Below are positions 33,791 to 42,997 of a stretch of 64,000 nt of DNA, one piece after another (the first letter of the stretch is position 1; every line of letters begins with the position of its first letter). The translations under genes were made by a program, and so were the position numbers. The notes below the pieces were generated by a model that was not told the origin of the DNA, did not search any database, and worked only from the letters and a program-made list of their open reading frames with translations. Source of the DNA: Paenibacillus sp. JNUCC-31 (GTDB lineage: Bacteria; Bacillota; Bacilli; Paenibacillales; Paenibacillaceae); the NCBI RefSeq assembly GCF_014844075.1, contig NZ_CP062165.1:7130001-7194000 (forward strand). Reading direction: 5' to 3'.

Positions 33791-35027
33791 AGAAGGTCTG
33801 TGGAATATTGTCGTGAAGGACGGGAAGTTCGAACAAATTACACAGGAGCAGCAAGCAACTGCAAGTGAGGAAGTACTTGATGTCAATGGTTCACTTGTAC
33901 TGCCGCCGTTCATTGAGCCTCACATCCATCTAGACACAACGTTAACGGCTGGCGAACCGGAATGGAATCTGAGCGGTACGCTGTTCGAAGGTATCCAGCG
34001 CTGGTCGGAACGCAAGGCATTCCTAACACATGAAGACGTTAAAACACGATCCAAAACGGCACTCAAATGGCAAATGGCCCAGGGAATCCAGCATGTACGA
34101 ACACATGTGGACGTTACGGATCCTAGCTTGACGGCGGTCAAAGCGATGCTTGAAGTAAAAGAAGAAATGGCTCCCTACATCGACATTCAGCTTGTGGCTT
34201 TTCCGCAGGAAGGCATTCATTCCTATCCGAACGGTGCAGAATTGCTGGAGGAATCGCTGAAAATGGGGGTTGACGTGGTCGGCGGCATTCCGCACTTTGA
34301 ATTCACGAGAGAATACGGTGTCGATTCAATGAAGGTCGCGTTTGACCTCGCCGAAAAATACAACCGTCTCATTGACATTCATTGCGATGAAATCGATGAC
34401 GAGCAGTCGCGCTTCGTGGAAGTCGTTGCGAAGGAAGCCTACGAACGCGGACTGGGCTCCCGTACGACGGCAAGTCACACGACGGCGATGGGGTCATACA
34501 ATGACGCATATACGTACAAATTATTCAGATTGCTGAAGATGGCTGACCTGAATTTTGTCTCCAATCCGCTGGTGAATATTCACCTGCAGGGACGCTTCGA
34601 TACGTATCCGAAAAGAAGAGGGCTGACTCGCGTCAAAGAGCTGCAGGAAGCTGGTCTCAACGTGTGCTTTGGTCATGATGATATCTTCGATCCATGGTAT
34701 CCGCTAGGCACTGGTAACATGCTTCAGGTGCTGCACATGGGCATCCATGCTTCGCAGCTTCTCGGTTACGATCAGATTGTGAATTCGGTTGATCTCATTA
34801 CGAAGAACAGCGCAAGAACGTTGCACATCGAGGATGTATACGGCATTGAAGAAGGAAAGCCTGCCAACTTCATCGTTCTTGAAGCAGAGAACGAATATGA
34901 GGCTGTTCGCAAACAGGCTGGTGTACTCTACTCGTATAGAGCTGGCCGCAAAATTGCAGAAACGAAGCCGCGGGACACGTCCATCATTTTGGAGAGTGGT
35001 ACAGAGAAGGTTACTTTCAATAAATAA
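33759..35027 (+). CDS. codA: Cytosine deaminase CodA
   Basis: A 422-residue amidohydrolase. [18 protein letters not shown] holds the two metal-binding His residues; [13 protein letters not shown] the His and catalytic Glu; [12 protein letters not shown] the next His; and [19 protein letters not shown] the metal Asp. This is the classic CodA set and converts cytosine to uracil and ammonia. ATG 33759 has AAAAGGGG seven bases upstream, inside the codB 3' end. The product uracil enters the UMP pool that the upstream PyrR attenuator senses. Confidence 0.95.
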   Translation: MIIQNAKLRGKEGLWNIVVKDGKFEQITQEQQATASEEVLDVNGSLVLPPFIEPHIHLDTTLTAGEPEWNLSGTLFEGIQRWSERKAFLTHEDVKTRSKTALKWQMAQGIQHVRTHVDVTDPSLTAVKAMLEVKEEMAPYIDIQLVAFPQEGIHSYPNGAELLEESLKMGVDVVGGIPHFEFTREYGVDSMKVAFDLAEKYNRLIDIHCDEIDDEQSRFVEVVAKEAYERGLGSRTTASHTTAMGSYNDAYTYKLFRLLKMADLNFVSNPLVNIHLQGRFDTYPKRRGLTRVKELQEAGLNVCFGHDDIFDPWYPLGTGNMLQVLHMGIHASQLLGYDQIVNSVDLITKNSARTLHIEDVYGIEEGKPANFIVLEAENEYEAVRKQAGVLYSYRAGRKIAETKPRDTSIILESGTEKVTFNK

Positions 35028-35042
35028 TGAAGAAATATAACC

Positions 35043-35078
35043 CATTAAAAGTCGCTATTTTAGCGGCTTTTTTTATTT
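35043..35078 (+). terminator. codBA terminator, recurring GTCGCTATTTTAGCGGC hairpin
   Basis: AAAGTCGCTATTTTAGCGGC followed by eight T residues, 16 bases after the codA stop. A 27-base stretch beginning CCCATTAAAAG is identical to the copy at 45488. Confidence 0.9.
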
Positions 35079-35243
35079 TAGAAGATGAGGTGGAAATAGA
35101 GGGAAATCAAATGGAGGACATGGTACAAACTGGGATGGCTTCGAATCAAGTACTGGAGTTCGCGACAGAGTTATAGTTGAAATTTTGGAAAGATTTAACG
35201 TATATTTAGGATTGATCTTTATGCTATAGACAGAGGTGATTAA

Positions 35244-36482
35244 TTGAGCACATCAAAAAAGCGCTTCCAAATAATTGATGGACTGCGCGGATTCAGTCTA
35301 GCCGGTATCGTGCTGGCGAATATGCTGGCTTTCCAATACGGAATGTTCGGCCAGAGTAAACCCCAACTATTCGGGATAGCTGGTGTAAACCAGGCATTTC
35401 TCTCGTTTCTGCAGATCACTGTGGTAGGTAGTTTTATGCCGATCTTTGCATTCATGTTCGGCTTCGGTATGATCAAACTGTCAGAAAGCCTTCAATCGCG
35501 AGATTTACGACCAAAGTGTCATCTTGCTCGACGTTTTCTATTACTGTTTGGTATCGGATTGCTGCACATAACCTATCTTTGGGAAGGGGACATCCTATCC
35601 TTTTACGGTGTACTCGGTTTCTTTCTGCTGATGTTCCTGAATCGAAAGCCAAAAACGCTGCTCATTTGGGCAGTACTGCTACTTGTCGGAGCAGGGCTGC
35701 TTGGTTTGCCGGCATCCAATCCGATGAATCCGCTATCTATTGAATCCACTCATATGGATAACTACATCATTCAAAGTCAGGATGTATACGGTAATGGCAA
35801 CTACGAGGAGATCAGGGATTTCAGCAATAACGGCGATCCATTCGGTGGGGATTTGGATGTGTCATTTGCCTTGTTGGCCCTGGTATTAGCCCCGCTAATG
35901 ACGGTACCGATGTTTCTGCTTGGTATGCACGCTGCCAGAATTGGCACGTTTAGCGATCCTCAGGCAATGAGACATATGTATTTACGTCGTGCCTCGTTGT
36001 TGATTCCAGTTGGTTTGATACTCAAAGCTTACAGTGTATTGGCGCCACAATTTGGTGCGGAAGGTTGGCCCGGAATCGGAATCGGCGGGACGCTCGGGGG
36101 AATGTTGCTTGCACTCGGATACATTTACGCATTTGCACTGTTATACGCAGGAAGACGCCGTTCTAGCCTGATGCGCAGGTTTGAGGCGGTCGGCCGTCTC
36201 TCACTGACGAATTACCTGATGCAGAGTGTCATCTGTACGACTATTTTTTATGGTTACGGTCTGGGTCTGTTTGGGCGTGCTGGTGTATTCATTGGAGCAA
36301 TTATTGCACTTGCTGTCTATGGTACTCAATTATGGCTCAGTCCGTTATATCTTAAGAAATTTAGCAGTGGACCAGTCGAGTACCTCCTTCGGATCTGGAC
36401 ATATCTGTCTTGGAAAGGACAGCCAAGACAGAAGAACAGATCGAACACGAAGTTGCAAGATAGTGCTCCTAGAGTGCACTGA
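35244..36482 (+). CDS. DUF418 family membrane protein (YeiB-like)
   Basis: A 412-residue integral membrane protein with about 9-10 helices. The N-terminal RFQIIDGLRGFSLAGIVLANM and the C-terminal RFEAVGRLSLTNYLMQSVICTTIFYGYGLGLFGR are the two conserved ends of the DUF418 family (acyltransferase-3-like). Biochemical function is unknown; transport of small molecules or acyl transfer has been suggested. Translation probably starts at TTG 35244, with AGAGGTGAT six bases upstream; no good in-frame ATG is near. Monocistronic, with no clear terminator found. Confidence 0.9.
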   Translation: MSTSKKRFQIIDGLRGFSLAGIVLANMLAFQYGMFGQSKPQLFGIAGVNQAFLSFLQITVVGSFMPIFAFMFGFGMIKLSESLQSRDLRPKCHLARRFLLLFGIGLLHITYLWEGDILSFYGVLGFFLLMFLNRKPKTLLIWAVLLLVGAGLLGLPASNPMNPLSIESTHMDNYIIQSQDVYGNGNYEEIRDFSNNGDPFGGDLDVSFALLALVLAPLMTVPMFLLGMHAARIGTFSDPQAMRHMYLRRASLLIPVGLILKAYSVLAPQFGAEGWPGIGIGGTLGGMLLALGYIYAFALLYAGRRRSSLMRRFEAVGRLSLTNYLMQSVICTTIFYGYGLGLFGRAGVFIGAIIALAVYGTQLWLSPLYLKKFSSGPVEYLLRIWTYLSWKGQPRQKNRSNTKLQDSAPRVH

Positions 36483-36801
36483 GCATACAACGTTGCTTCA
36501 AACCCTGGAATAAGACGCCTCAGACTCGTTAACGCTCGCTTCATGCTATGTTTCAACCGCGAGCTGAGAGGACAACCCCTAATCCATCTCGGAGCGAAGC
36601 TTATTATTGAAAGAGAGAAAACCGCTTGTATGGCATCTCGACATCTTGTCCGCACGTGAACCACACATTTGCACATTCAGAATGCAGCGAGTCTAATACA
36701 TAAGCTAACTATTATAGTGCGGGCAGCGTTAAGGTATACAAAATGAAAGATGCAGCGTATACATCCGACTGTTTCCACCCGGACTTGAAAGGATCGTTAT
36801 T
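36483..36801. other. Intergenic stretch with no recognised feature
   Basis: About 320 bases between the DUF418 gene and a small membrane protein. Only short frames without ribosome binding sites are present. AAAGGATCG just before 36802 is the RBS of the next gene. I see no hairpin terminator. Confidence 0.4.
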
Positions 36802-37014
36802 GTGCTAAAAATAATTAATTTTCTTCTATTATTGCTGATCATTTGGGTAGCAATCCTGTATCCTTTTCGTTTTGCTTGGTTTGAAGGCTTAAAACAGATT
36901 CCTGAAGATCTTCATGGTGTTTATTTACTTTTCTTGTTCTTTGGATATCTTATATGCTCATCTGGTATGGGACTTATTGTTGGAAAGATGTGTTTTAAAC
37001 GAAAAGAACAGTAA
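36802..37014 (+). CDS. Small two-helix membrane protein, unknown function
   Basis: A 70-residue protein with two hydrophobic segments (about 5-24 and 40-62) separated by a short loop, and a basic C-terminal tail (CFKRKEQ). GTG start with AAAGGA eight bases upstream. No family recognised. Isolated between a DUF418 gene and the convergent PdxR-like gene. Confidence 0.55.
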   Translation: MLKIINFLLLLLIIWVAILYPFRFAWFEGLKQIPEDLHGVYLLFLFFGYLICSSGMGLIVGKMCFKRKEQ

Positions 37015-37215
37015 ACGTTAGAGGAAACCTTTCGTATTCAGCTAGGAAGGCAATGGTTGTAACTTAGTGAGCGCATCAGACTAGCTGAAGTTGGAGGGAG
37101 GGGCAGAGGTCCTTTTCAGAGTTGCCTCTCAAATTCGGAAAACTTGAAAAGCTCGACAATACTCCCTCTTCCAAATGTTGCATCTTCTTATACTGCATTT
37201 ATGAGACGAGTGCCC

Positions 37216-38706
37216 TTACAATGCAGCTACGACGGCATTTTTTAATTTGAATACGCCTTCCTGTAATTGAACATCTGACAAATGTGCAAATGATAAATAG
37301 ATACCATACTTCGTACCTTCAGACGTTGAACTGCTGACCTCTGAGTATACAACCCCTTCCGATCTAGCCGCTGCCCGAAAGACTTCAAAAGTGGTCGCAT
37401 CACCTCGCCACCAGCCAAACACGTGCAGACCCGCTTCATTTTCCACCCAATCAAACCATGTTGAGAGTTGCTGGTTCAAAAGTTTGAGTAACAGATGGAA
37501 TTTGCGACTGTATAAACGATTCATCCTACGCAGATGACGCTCATATTGGCCGCTTGTCATAAATGCAGCTAATGCCCGCTGCTCGATTAGATTGACGGGT
37601 CTTGGCTCGTATAATGCCTGTGCTTTTCTAAAGGTATCTGCCAAAGTGGGGGGGAGAACCACATAACCAAGCCGTACTTCTAAAGGCAATGTTTTCGTGA
37701 AGCTGCCGAGATAGATTACGCGTCCCGCTTTATCCAATGTTTTTAGCGGTTCAACATGCATTCCACGATATCGGAATTCACTATCATAATCATCCTCGAC
37801 AATCATGGCATCCTGACGATGTGCCCAGTCCAGCAAAGTTTGTCTACGTTCAAGGCTGAGCATTTCGCCGGTAGGAAATTGTCGTGATGGCGTGACAAAC
37901 AACATACGTGCTTCCCAGTTCTGGGGAACAACTCCCTGACCATCTAGATTGGCTTCAATCAACTGTGCACCCGCAGCCAAAATCGCTTGAGAAATCCCGA
38001 CATAACAAGGACTTTCCGTTACTACACGATCCCCTGGATCTGCAAGTAATTGAGTGAGTAGAGCGATAGCTTGCATAGAGCCTGCAGTCACTGCAATATG
38101 ATCTGCATCGACTTGAATCCCTCGCATCCGCCGAAGATAGGCAGCAATGGCTTCTCGCAATTTCGGCTCCCCAGTTGAACTAACAAGAGCGGTGGTTGTT
38201 TCTATGTGATGCTCGCGATTCCGTATCTCTGCATACAATCGATTGTTCCATTCATCGTAAGGGAATTTGGAAAAATCAGGCTGGTATTTGCTAAAGTCAA
38301 TTACTTCGTCACGCTCTATTCTGGAATCACTTGTTTGTGCATTTGTTTGTGAATTCCTTTGAGTTGTCTGCTGTTCAAACTGCTGAATACGATTCCCCCA
38401 GGCTGATAAGTGATGAGCGTAAGCTTTCACGGTGGATGCATCATTGCTTAAATCCAACTGATAAGCAACAAAGGTTCCTCTTCCATGCTCTGATTGAATG
38501 TAACCTTGAGCAGTCAACGTATCGTATACCTGATTTACTGTGCCTCGGGAAATGTGATACGTCGCAGCTAACTCTCTCGTAGATGGTAACTTTTCGCCAT
38601 ACACCAGATTACCTTCATGAATAGCGTCACGAATCGCATGATAGAGAGCCTTCATCTTGGTATATTTTCGGTTCAAATATGAACTGTAAGCTACATGAAA
38701 TTGCAT
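37216..38706 (-). CDS. pdxR: MocR/GabR-type PLP-dependent regulator, probable PdxR
   Basis: A 496-residue regulator. The N-terminal GntR-type winged helix (about 10-75) has LYHAIRDAIHEGNLVYGEKLPSTRELA and ISRGTVNQVYDTLTAQGYI. The large aminotransferase-like domain (about 120-490) has ETTTALVSSTGEPKLREAIAAYLRR, MIVEDDYDSEFRYRG and GSFTKTLPLEVRLGYVVLP, with the PLP-binding Lys in SFTKTL. It is divergent from pdxS with a 135-base shared promoter region, the typical PdxR arrangement: it senses PLP and activates PLP synthesis when PLP is low. GGAGGGC is only three bases before the ATG. Confidence 0.9.
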   Translation of the reverse strand: MQFHVAYSSYLNRKYTKMKALYHAIRDAIHEGNLVYGEKLPSTRELAATYHISRGTVNQVYDTLTAQGYIQSEHGRGTFVAYQLDLSNDASTVKAYAHHLSAWGNRIQQFEQQTTQRNSQTNAQTSDSRIERDEVIDFSKYQPDFSKFPYDEWNNRLYAEIRNREHHIETTTALVSSTGEPKLREAIAAYLRRMRGIQVDADHIAVTAGSMQAIALLTQLLADPGDRVVTESPCYVGISQAILAAGAQLIEANLDGQGVVPQNWEARMLFVTPSRQFPTGEMLSLERRQTLLDWAHRQDAMIVEDDYDSEFRYRGMHVEPLKTLDKAGRVIYLGSFTKTLPLEVRLGYVVLPPTLADTFRKAQALYEPRPVNLIEQRALAAFMTSGQYERHLRRMNRLYSRKFHLLLKLLNQQLSTWFDWVENEAGLHVFGWWRGDATTFEVFRAAARSEGVVYSEVSSSTSEGTKYGIYLSFAHLSDVQLQEGVFKLKNAVVAAL

Positions 38707-38841
38707 ATGCCCTCCAGAAGTTAATTTAGAAGTGGTACAATAAAAACCGAAAATATTGGATCTTTTTAGTTGTCCATTTTCATTTTATACTAATTCATAG
38801 GATGAAGTGAAACAATAAATTTAATTAGGGGGAATACAATC
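38707..38841. promoter_or_regulatory. pdxR-pdxS divergent promoter region
   Basis: AT-rich. Two GT-rich short elements, AGTGGTACA (about 38731) and AGTTGTCCA (about 38768), may be PdxR sites. TATACT near 38785 is a possible pdxS -10 box. The assignments are tentative. Confidence 0.35.
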
Positions 38842-39723
38842 ATGCAAACAGGTACAGATCGTGTAAAAAGAGGAATGGCTGAGATGCAAAAGGGCGGCGT
38901 CATTATGGACGTCATGAATGCAGAACAAGCTAAAATTGCTGAGGCGGCAGGTGCAACAGCTGTTATGGCTCTTGAACGGGTACCTTCCGATATTCGCGCA
39001 GCCGGCGGTGTAGCTCGTATGGCAGATCCAACCATCGTTGAAGAGGTTATGAAGGTTGTATCTATTCCAGTTATGGCCAAAGCACGTATCGGTCATTACA
39101 TAGAAGCCAAAGTGCTTGAATCCCTAGGTGTGGACTATCTCGATGAAAGTGAAGTTCTTACACCTGCAGATGAAGTGTTCCATATTGATAAACATGAGTT
39201 TACTGTACCATTTGTATGTGGAGCCAAAGATTTGGGAGAGGCTCTTCGCCGTATTGGTGAGGGTGCATCGATGATTCGTACAAAAGGTGAGCCTGGAACG
39301 GGCAACATTGTTGAGGCAGTTCGTCATATGCGTCTGATTAACAGCCAGCTCCGTAAAGTGCAAAACATGTCCAAAGACGAGCTGTACGCTGAAGCAAAAA
39401 ATTTGGGTGTAGCTTATGAATTGCTGCGCGAAGTTCATGAAAATGGAAAACTTCCTGTCGTTAACTTTGCAGCAGGCGGTGTAGCTACTCCGGCGGACGC
39501 AGCATTAATGATGCACCTGGGAGCAGACGGTGTGTTTGTAGGATCGGGTATCTTCAAATCCGATAGCCCTGAGAAATTCGCTCGTGCAATCGTTGAAGCT
39601 ACAACACATTACACAGATTACAAACTGATTGCCGAAGTATCCAAAAACTTGGGTGCCCCTATGAAAGGGATCGAAATTTCTAAATTAGCTCCAGAAGAGC
39701 GCATGTCCAACCGCGGATGGTAA
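38842..39723 (+). CDS. pdxS: Pyridoxal 5'-phosphate synthase lyase subunit PdxS
   Basis: A 293-residue TIM barrel. [60 protein letters not shown] with the catalytic Lys, [20 protein letters not shown] and the C-terminal [14 protein letters not shown] are all canonical. With PdxT-supplied ammonia it makes PLP from ribose-5-phosphate and glyceraldehyde-3-phosphate. AATTAGGGGGAATACAATC gives the RBS. Unlike the usual pdxST operon there is no pdxT after it; a terminator follows and the next gene is on the other strand. The protein is full length with all motifs, so it is not a fragment. Confidence 0.96.
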   Translation: MQTGTDRVKRGMAEMQKGGVIMDVMNAEQAKIAEAAGATAVMALERVPSDIRAAGGVARMADPTIVEEVMKVVSIPVMAKARIGHYIEAKVLESLGVDYLDESEVLTPADEVFHIDKHEFTVPFVCGAKDLGEALRRIGEGASMIRTKGEPGTGNIVEAVRHMRLINSQLRKVQNMSKDELYAEAKNLGVAYELLREVHENGKLPVVNFAAGGVATPADAALMMHLGADGVFVGSGIFKSDSPEKFARAIVEATTHYTDYKLIAEVSKNLGAPMKGIEISKLAPEERMSNRGW

Positions 39724-39821
39724 GAATGAACGAACAGAACAGCGGTTTTAAAGTAGTGTTACGATTCTACACAGCGCTGTAAATGAGCATTAAGATTGAA
39801 TAGAGTATAAATAGATATTAG

Positions 39822-39865
39822 ACAAAGCCGATCAGTGGAGCAAATTGATCGGCTTTGTTGTTTGT
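39822..39865 (+). terminator. pdxS terminator
   Basis: ACAAAGCCGATCA / TGATCGGCTTTGT, a perfect 13-bp stem with an 11-base loop, followed by TGTTTGTTATTTTT. Confidence 0.85.
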
Positions 39866-39936
39866 TATTTTTGACAATAATGAATTGAAATGCAATATAT
39901 GTGGAAAACAGAGAAGAGAGGGAAGCTGAACATGGT

Positions 39937-40899
39937 TTATGGACAGTATAAGCTTAATCTCTCTTGTATACCGTTTAGGATTTCTTCCGGAATCTCCTTG
40001 ACCTTGATATCTTCACCTAGAAAAAGCAACCAATTAGTGATTTCGGTTAATTCTTCTAAATGATAAACATTGATACATGTCTTTATAATCGCTGTGGTTT
40101 GGTAAGGATTTGTATAAGCAAGTGAACAGTTTAAAGGATGGTATTTTTTGAACTGAGCAATCGCCTTTGGGCCAAGTTCAAGGACAAGGTTGATTACCTC
40201 TTCCTGCTTGCTTAGTTGTTCTAAAATCTTTTTCTTACTTACCCTTTTTTTCTTTGGGTATGGTTCTATTTGTGTGAGATTGTCGACGGATATAATCCGT
40301 CTCTTCTCTTCTTCTAAGTCAAAGCCTCCAATTAGCCATAGACATTTCTCACGATACAGGTGCAAAAGATAAATGGGATAAGACTTTATTTCTCGCTCTT
40401 CTTTGACAGTAACCATTAAATAATTCTCTAAGAGAAGAATCTGAATGAGTTTTTCCAACATAGGGTGGGGCAGGTCTGACAGATCAAGCAAATCGGGATT
40501 ATGAGGGTTAGTCCCTTCAAAGAGCAATATTTGATTTAACAGGACCAGGTCATCCTGCTGATTTTCTGAGATGAGGCCCAATAATTTTTCTGTTAAAGAC
40601 TGACGACTCTTCAGATAAGGGAGTTGTTGATTTCTGGTGGCCATAAAGGCGATAAACAGAGCTTTGATTTCATTATCGGTAAACCGGACAGTGGGCAGGA
40701 TAGAGTTATTCATGACAGAATAACCCCCGTCTCTCCCGACTTCAGCGACTAGCGGCATGCCCATGCCTTCAATTTCTTTAATATCACGAATAGCTGTCGA
40801 ACGAGAAATGTTGAATTCTTGCATGATTTCAGAGATGGTAAAGTGGGCGCGGTTGTTGATATAGCGCATGATGATATTAATCCGTTCAACTTTTTTCAT
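39937..40899 (-). CDS. YafY-type HTH/WYL-domain transcriptional regulator
   Basis: A 320-residue DeoR-like regulator. The winged helix (about 1-60) has VERINIIMRYINNRAHFTISEIMQEFNISRSTAIRDIKEIE. It is followed by the WYL domain region (ESYPIYLLHLYREKCLWLIGGF in variant form) and a C-terminal WCX extension (INLVLELGPKAIAQFKKYHP). WYL domains bind small ligands or nucleic acid. It is divergent, with a 103-base gap, from a GyrI-like small-molecule-binding protein and probably controls that operon. Confidence 0.88.
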   Translation of the reverse strand: MKKVERINIIMRYINNRAHFTISEIMQEFNISRSTAIRDIKEIEGMGMPLVAEVGRDGGYSVMNNSILPTVRFTDNEIKALFIAFMATRNQQLPYLKSRQSLTEKLLGLISENQQDDLVLLNQILLFEGTNPHNPDLLDLSDLPHPMLEKLIQILLLENYLMVTVKEEREIKSYPIYLLHLYREKCLWLIGGFDLEEEKRRIISVDNLTQIEPYPKKKRVSKKKILEQLSKQEEVINLVLELGPKAIAQFKKYHPLNCSLAYTNPYQTTAIIKTCINVYHLEELTEITNWLLFLGEDIKVKEIPEEILNGIQERLSLYCP

Positions 40900-41002
40900 T
40901 GGGCCCCCTAAACAGTATCATATTTTGACATGATTTAAGGTTATTATAAACCCATCAAGTGAAAAGACAAATCCATTGATAAATTTAAAGAGGACGGTGT
41001 TC

Positions 41003-41485
41003 ATGATGAGTAATTATAATTTTGAAGAAAAAGACAGCTTTATCGTTTTAGGAATTGGAACTGAGCTTAAGAGCCCCTACACAGACTTTGCTGGCATCAA
41101 CAAAGAAAAGGCGGATTTTTGGTCGACTGTGAAACAAGATGGAAGCCTAGACACTTTAAAAGCTATAGCGACAAATGACTACATTTTTGCCGTGAACGAA
41201 GCGGTGAATAACAAGATGATGCATTATGCTGGCGTTATGACAGAAGCATCTCTGCCAGAAGCAACCCGAGTGATCCAATTCCCTAAGGGAGAATACCTGG
41301 TTGTTAAGGGTGAAGGGGAAACGGCTGAGGAGTTGAGTAATCACCTTACTGGCATTGCTTTTGGTCAAGTCCTGCCACAAGAAGAGAGCTATGCCTATGT
41401 TGGTGGGCCAAATGCAACGGTTGAGATGGGGCAGCGTAACGGCTTGGTATTTGGTGAAATGTGGATTCCGGTTGTTAGGAAATAA
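41003..41485 (+). CDS. GyrI-like (effector-binding domain) protein without DNA-binding domain
   Basis: A 160-residue protein resembling the AraC effector-binding/GyrI-like domain: FIVLGIGTELKS at the start, INKEKADFWSTVKQDG, ATRVIQFPKGEYLVVKGEGETAEELSNHL and ESYAYVGGPNATVEM. In related proteins this fold binds hydrophobic small molecules. ATG 41003 has AGAGG upstream; the frame also offers ATG 41006. It is the first gene of a short operon with the unknown protein and perhaps the VOC protein, opposite a WYL regulator. Confidence 0.78.
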   Translation: MMSNYNFEEKDSFIVLGIGTELKSPYTDFAGINKEKADFWSTVKQDGSLDTLKAIATNDYIFAVNEAVNNKMMHYAGVMTEASLPEATRVIQFPKGEYLVVKGEGETAEELSNHLTGIAFGQVLPQEESYAYVGGPNATVEMGQRNGLVFGEMWIPVVRK

Positions 41486-41502
41486 CGAGAAGGAGGATGG
41501 GA

Positions 41503-41967
41503 ATGTCGTATATCGTTGATTTTAAAAATGTCTCTACGGTTGGTTTGGAGTCTTCACCGGTAGCAGAGGCGCTTGCTGGTTTGCGTGCGAATGAAGCCCG
41601 TTATTTTATGAACAAATATAAACATGAATTTACGGTTGTATCAGCCAGCGAAAGTCAGGAGACCCTTGATTATGTAAAGCGAATTTTGAAAGAAGAACGT
41701 GATATTGAGTTTGCGGCCAAGCCTCTGCAAACGTCGTCTTTTCAAGTGGAAAATATTCAATTTTCCTATGTCTTTTATGAAGATGGTCTTGGTCTCAATG
41801 TCATGTATACAGTTGATGACCCTAAGAAGCGGGCTGTTGGTTTTAAGCTTTCTGAGGGGATGGAGGTACCAAAAGAGTTAGAAGGAAAGTTTAAGTTCGC
41901 CAGACAGAAATCTAAATTAGCTGGAACCATTAGGGGGTCGTTTTTTGTAATTAAAGGAGCGTATTAA
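41503..41967 (+). CDS. Protein of unknown function, 154 residues
   Basis: A soluble protein with no signal peptide or membrane segment. I do not recognise the family. Regular alternation of strands and helices is suggested by NVSTVGLESSPVAEALAGLRANEARYF in two parts, FTVVSASESQETLDYVKRILKEE and SYVFYEDGLGLNVMYTVDD. GAAGGAGG at 41489-41496 fits ATG 41503 better than ATG 41497. It begins 17 bases after the GyrI-like gene and so is in one operon with it. The phenylalanine-rich strands could form a ligand-binding barrel. Confidence 0.65.
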   Translation: MSYIVDFKNVSTVGLESSPVAEALAGLRANEARYFMNKYKHEFTVVSASESQETLDYVKRILKEERDIEFAAKPLQTSSFQVENIQFSYVFYEDGLGLNVMYTVDDPKKRAVGFKLSEGMEVPKELEGKFKFARQKSKLAGTIRGSFFVIKGAY

Positions 41968-42000
41968 CGTAAACAAAAGTGTATGTGAAGGGGAATACCT

Positions 42001-42396
42001 ATGAAGACATTAGGGTCAATGAATGTGGATGTTATAACGTTATTTGTGGAGGACTTGCTCAAGGTGAGGGCATTCTATCAAGACGTATTTGGATTGTCCG
42101 CTGTATATGAAGACGATGTTTCTGCGGTATTCAACTTCGGAAATATGAGTATCAATCTCCTGAATATTTCCGAAGCACACGGTCTGATCCATCCTGGAAC
42201 AGTCGCAAGCCGAGAATCCGGATCTCGTTTTCAGTTTACCATCCGAGTGGAAGATGTGGATGCAGTGTGTAACGAATTGAAACCACATGGCGTTGCTCTG
42301 CTTAACGGTCCAGTAGACCGACCTTGGGGAGTACGTACGGCCGCCTTCACAGATCCGGCAGGACATGTCTGGGAGATTGCACAGCAATTAACTTAG
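42001..42396 (+). CDS. VOC (glyoxalase/bleomycin resistance) family protein
   Basis: A 131-residue protein with two beta-alpha-beta-beta-beta modules. VDVITLFVEDLLKVRAFYQDVFGLSAVYEDD is the first module. FQFTIRVEDVDAVCNELKPHGVALLNGPVDRPWGVRTAAFTDPAGHVWEIAQ is the second, with the terminal Glu typical of the metal or ligand site. It may be a lyase, dioxygenase-like enzyme or binding protein. GAAGGGGAATACCT gives the RBS. Located 33 bases after the unknown protein, possibly the last gene of that operon. Confidence 0.88.
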   Translation: MKTLGSMNVDVITLFVEDLLKVRAFYQDVFGLSAVYEDDVSAVFNFGNMSINLLNISEAHGLIHPGTVASRESGSRFQFTIRVEDVDAVCNELKPHGVALLNGPVDRPWGVRTAAFTDPAGHVWEIAQQLT

Positions 42397-42490
42397 AGAT
42401 CATGTATGGACATTAACTTATATCCACAGCCAATTTAGATGATGTGTCTAATGTTGATTAATACGGATAAGGCGACAAGATTATACACGA

Positions 42491-42518
42491 TTAAAAGCCG
42501 CATTGTTGCGGCTTTTTT
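42491..42518 (+). terminator. Terminator with AAAGCCGC...GCGGCTTTTTT hairpin
   Basis: AAAAGCCGCA, loop, TTGCGGCTTTTTT, 95 bases after the VOC stop. It resembles the recurring hairpin family but has a different loop. Confidence 0.8.
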
Positions 42519-42604
42519 GAGTTTTAACGCTATATGTCCTTGTCCAAATCGTAGTGACAAACACAGAAGTTAATTCAACAGAGTATTTTATTCGAAACAC
42601 TACC

Positions 42605-42633
42605 TTGACAGTCATAGTAGTATATCGTATGAT
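42605..42633 (+). promoter_or_regulatory. Promoter of the PadR-ABC operon
   Basis: TTGACA (42605-42610), 17-base spacer, TATGAT (42628-42633). The spacer region contains CATA...TATG symmetry, which a PadR dimer could use. Confidence 0.7.
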
Positions 42634-42653
42634 GCAGATGTGGAGGTGCTTAC

Positions 42654-42983
42654 ATGAGCGATAACAAAATCACATCCGACCTGCTGCGCGGCCATACCGA
42701 CACAATGATTTTACGACTTTTATCCGAAGCTGACCGGTACGGCTATGAAATTGTCAAGCTGATTGGCCAGCGCTCGGGTGGAGAGTATGAATTAAAAGAA
42801 GCCACGATGTACTCCAGCGTACGTCGGCTTGAGGCCGACGGTGATATCGAGTGGTATTGGGGCGATGAATCTCAGGGCGGAAGGCGTAAATATTTTAGGA
42901 TTACCGAAAAGGGCAAAGTGGCTTATGCCCGCAACAAAAGCAACTGGGAGTATGCAAAGCGTGTGCTTGAAAATTTATTATAA
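42654..42983 (+). CDS. PadR family transcriptional regulator
   Basis: A 109-residue winged-helix repressor: LLRGHTDTMILRLLSEADRYGYEIVKLI, ELKEATMYSSVRRLEADGDIEWYWG and GGRRKYFRITEKGKVAY are the PadR signature. It belongs to the short PadR-s2 class. TGGAGGTGCTTAC precedes ATG 42654. First gene of a four-gene operon with a helical-domain/pentapeptide protein and an ABC exporter, so it most likely represses its own operon and responds to a compound the exporter handles. Confidence 0.93.
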   Translation: MSDNKITSDLLRGHTDTMILRLLSEADRYGYEIVKLIGQRSGGEYELKEATMYSSVRRLEADGDIEWYWGDESQGGRRKYFRITEKGKVAYARNKSNWEYAKRVLENLL

Positions 42984-42997
42984 GGAGAGTTGATGTA

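Noticed and set aside
35111..35176. 21-codon frame (MEDMVQTGM...) between codA and the DUF418 gene with GAGGG upstream
   Set aside because: Too short and unsupported by any family; could be a gene remnant but the sequence does not show it.
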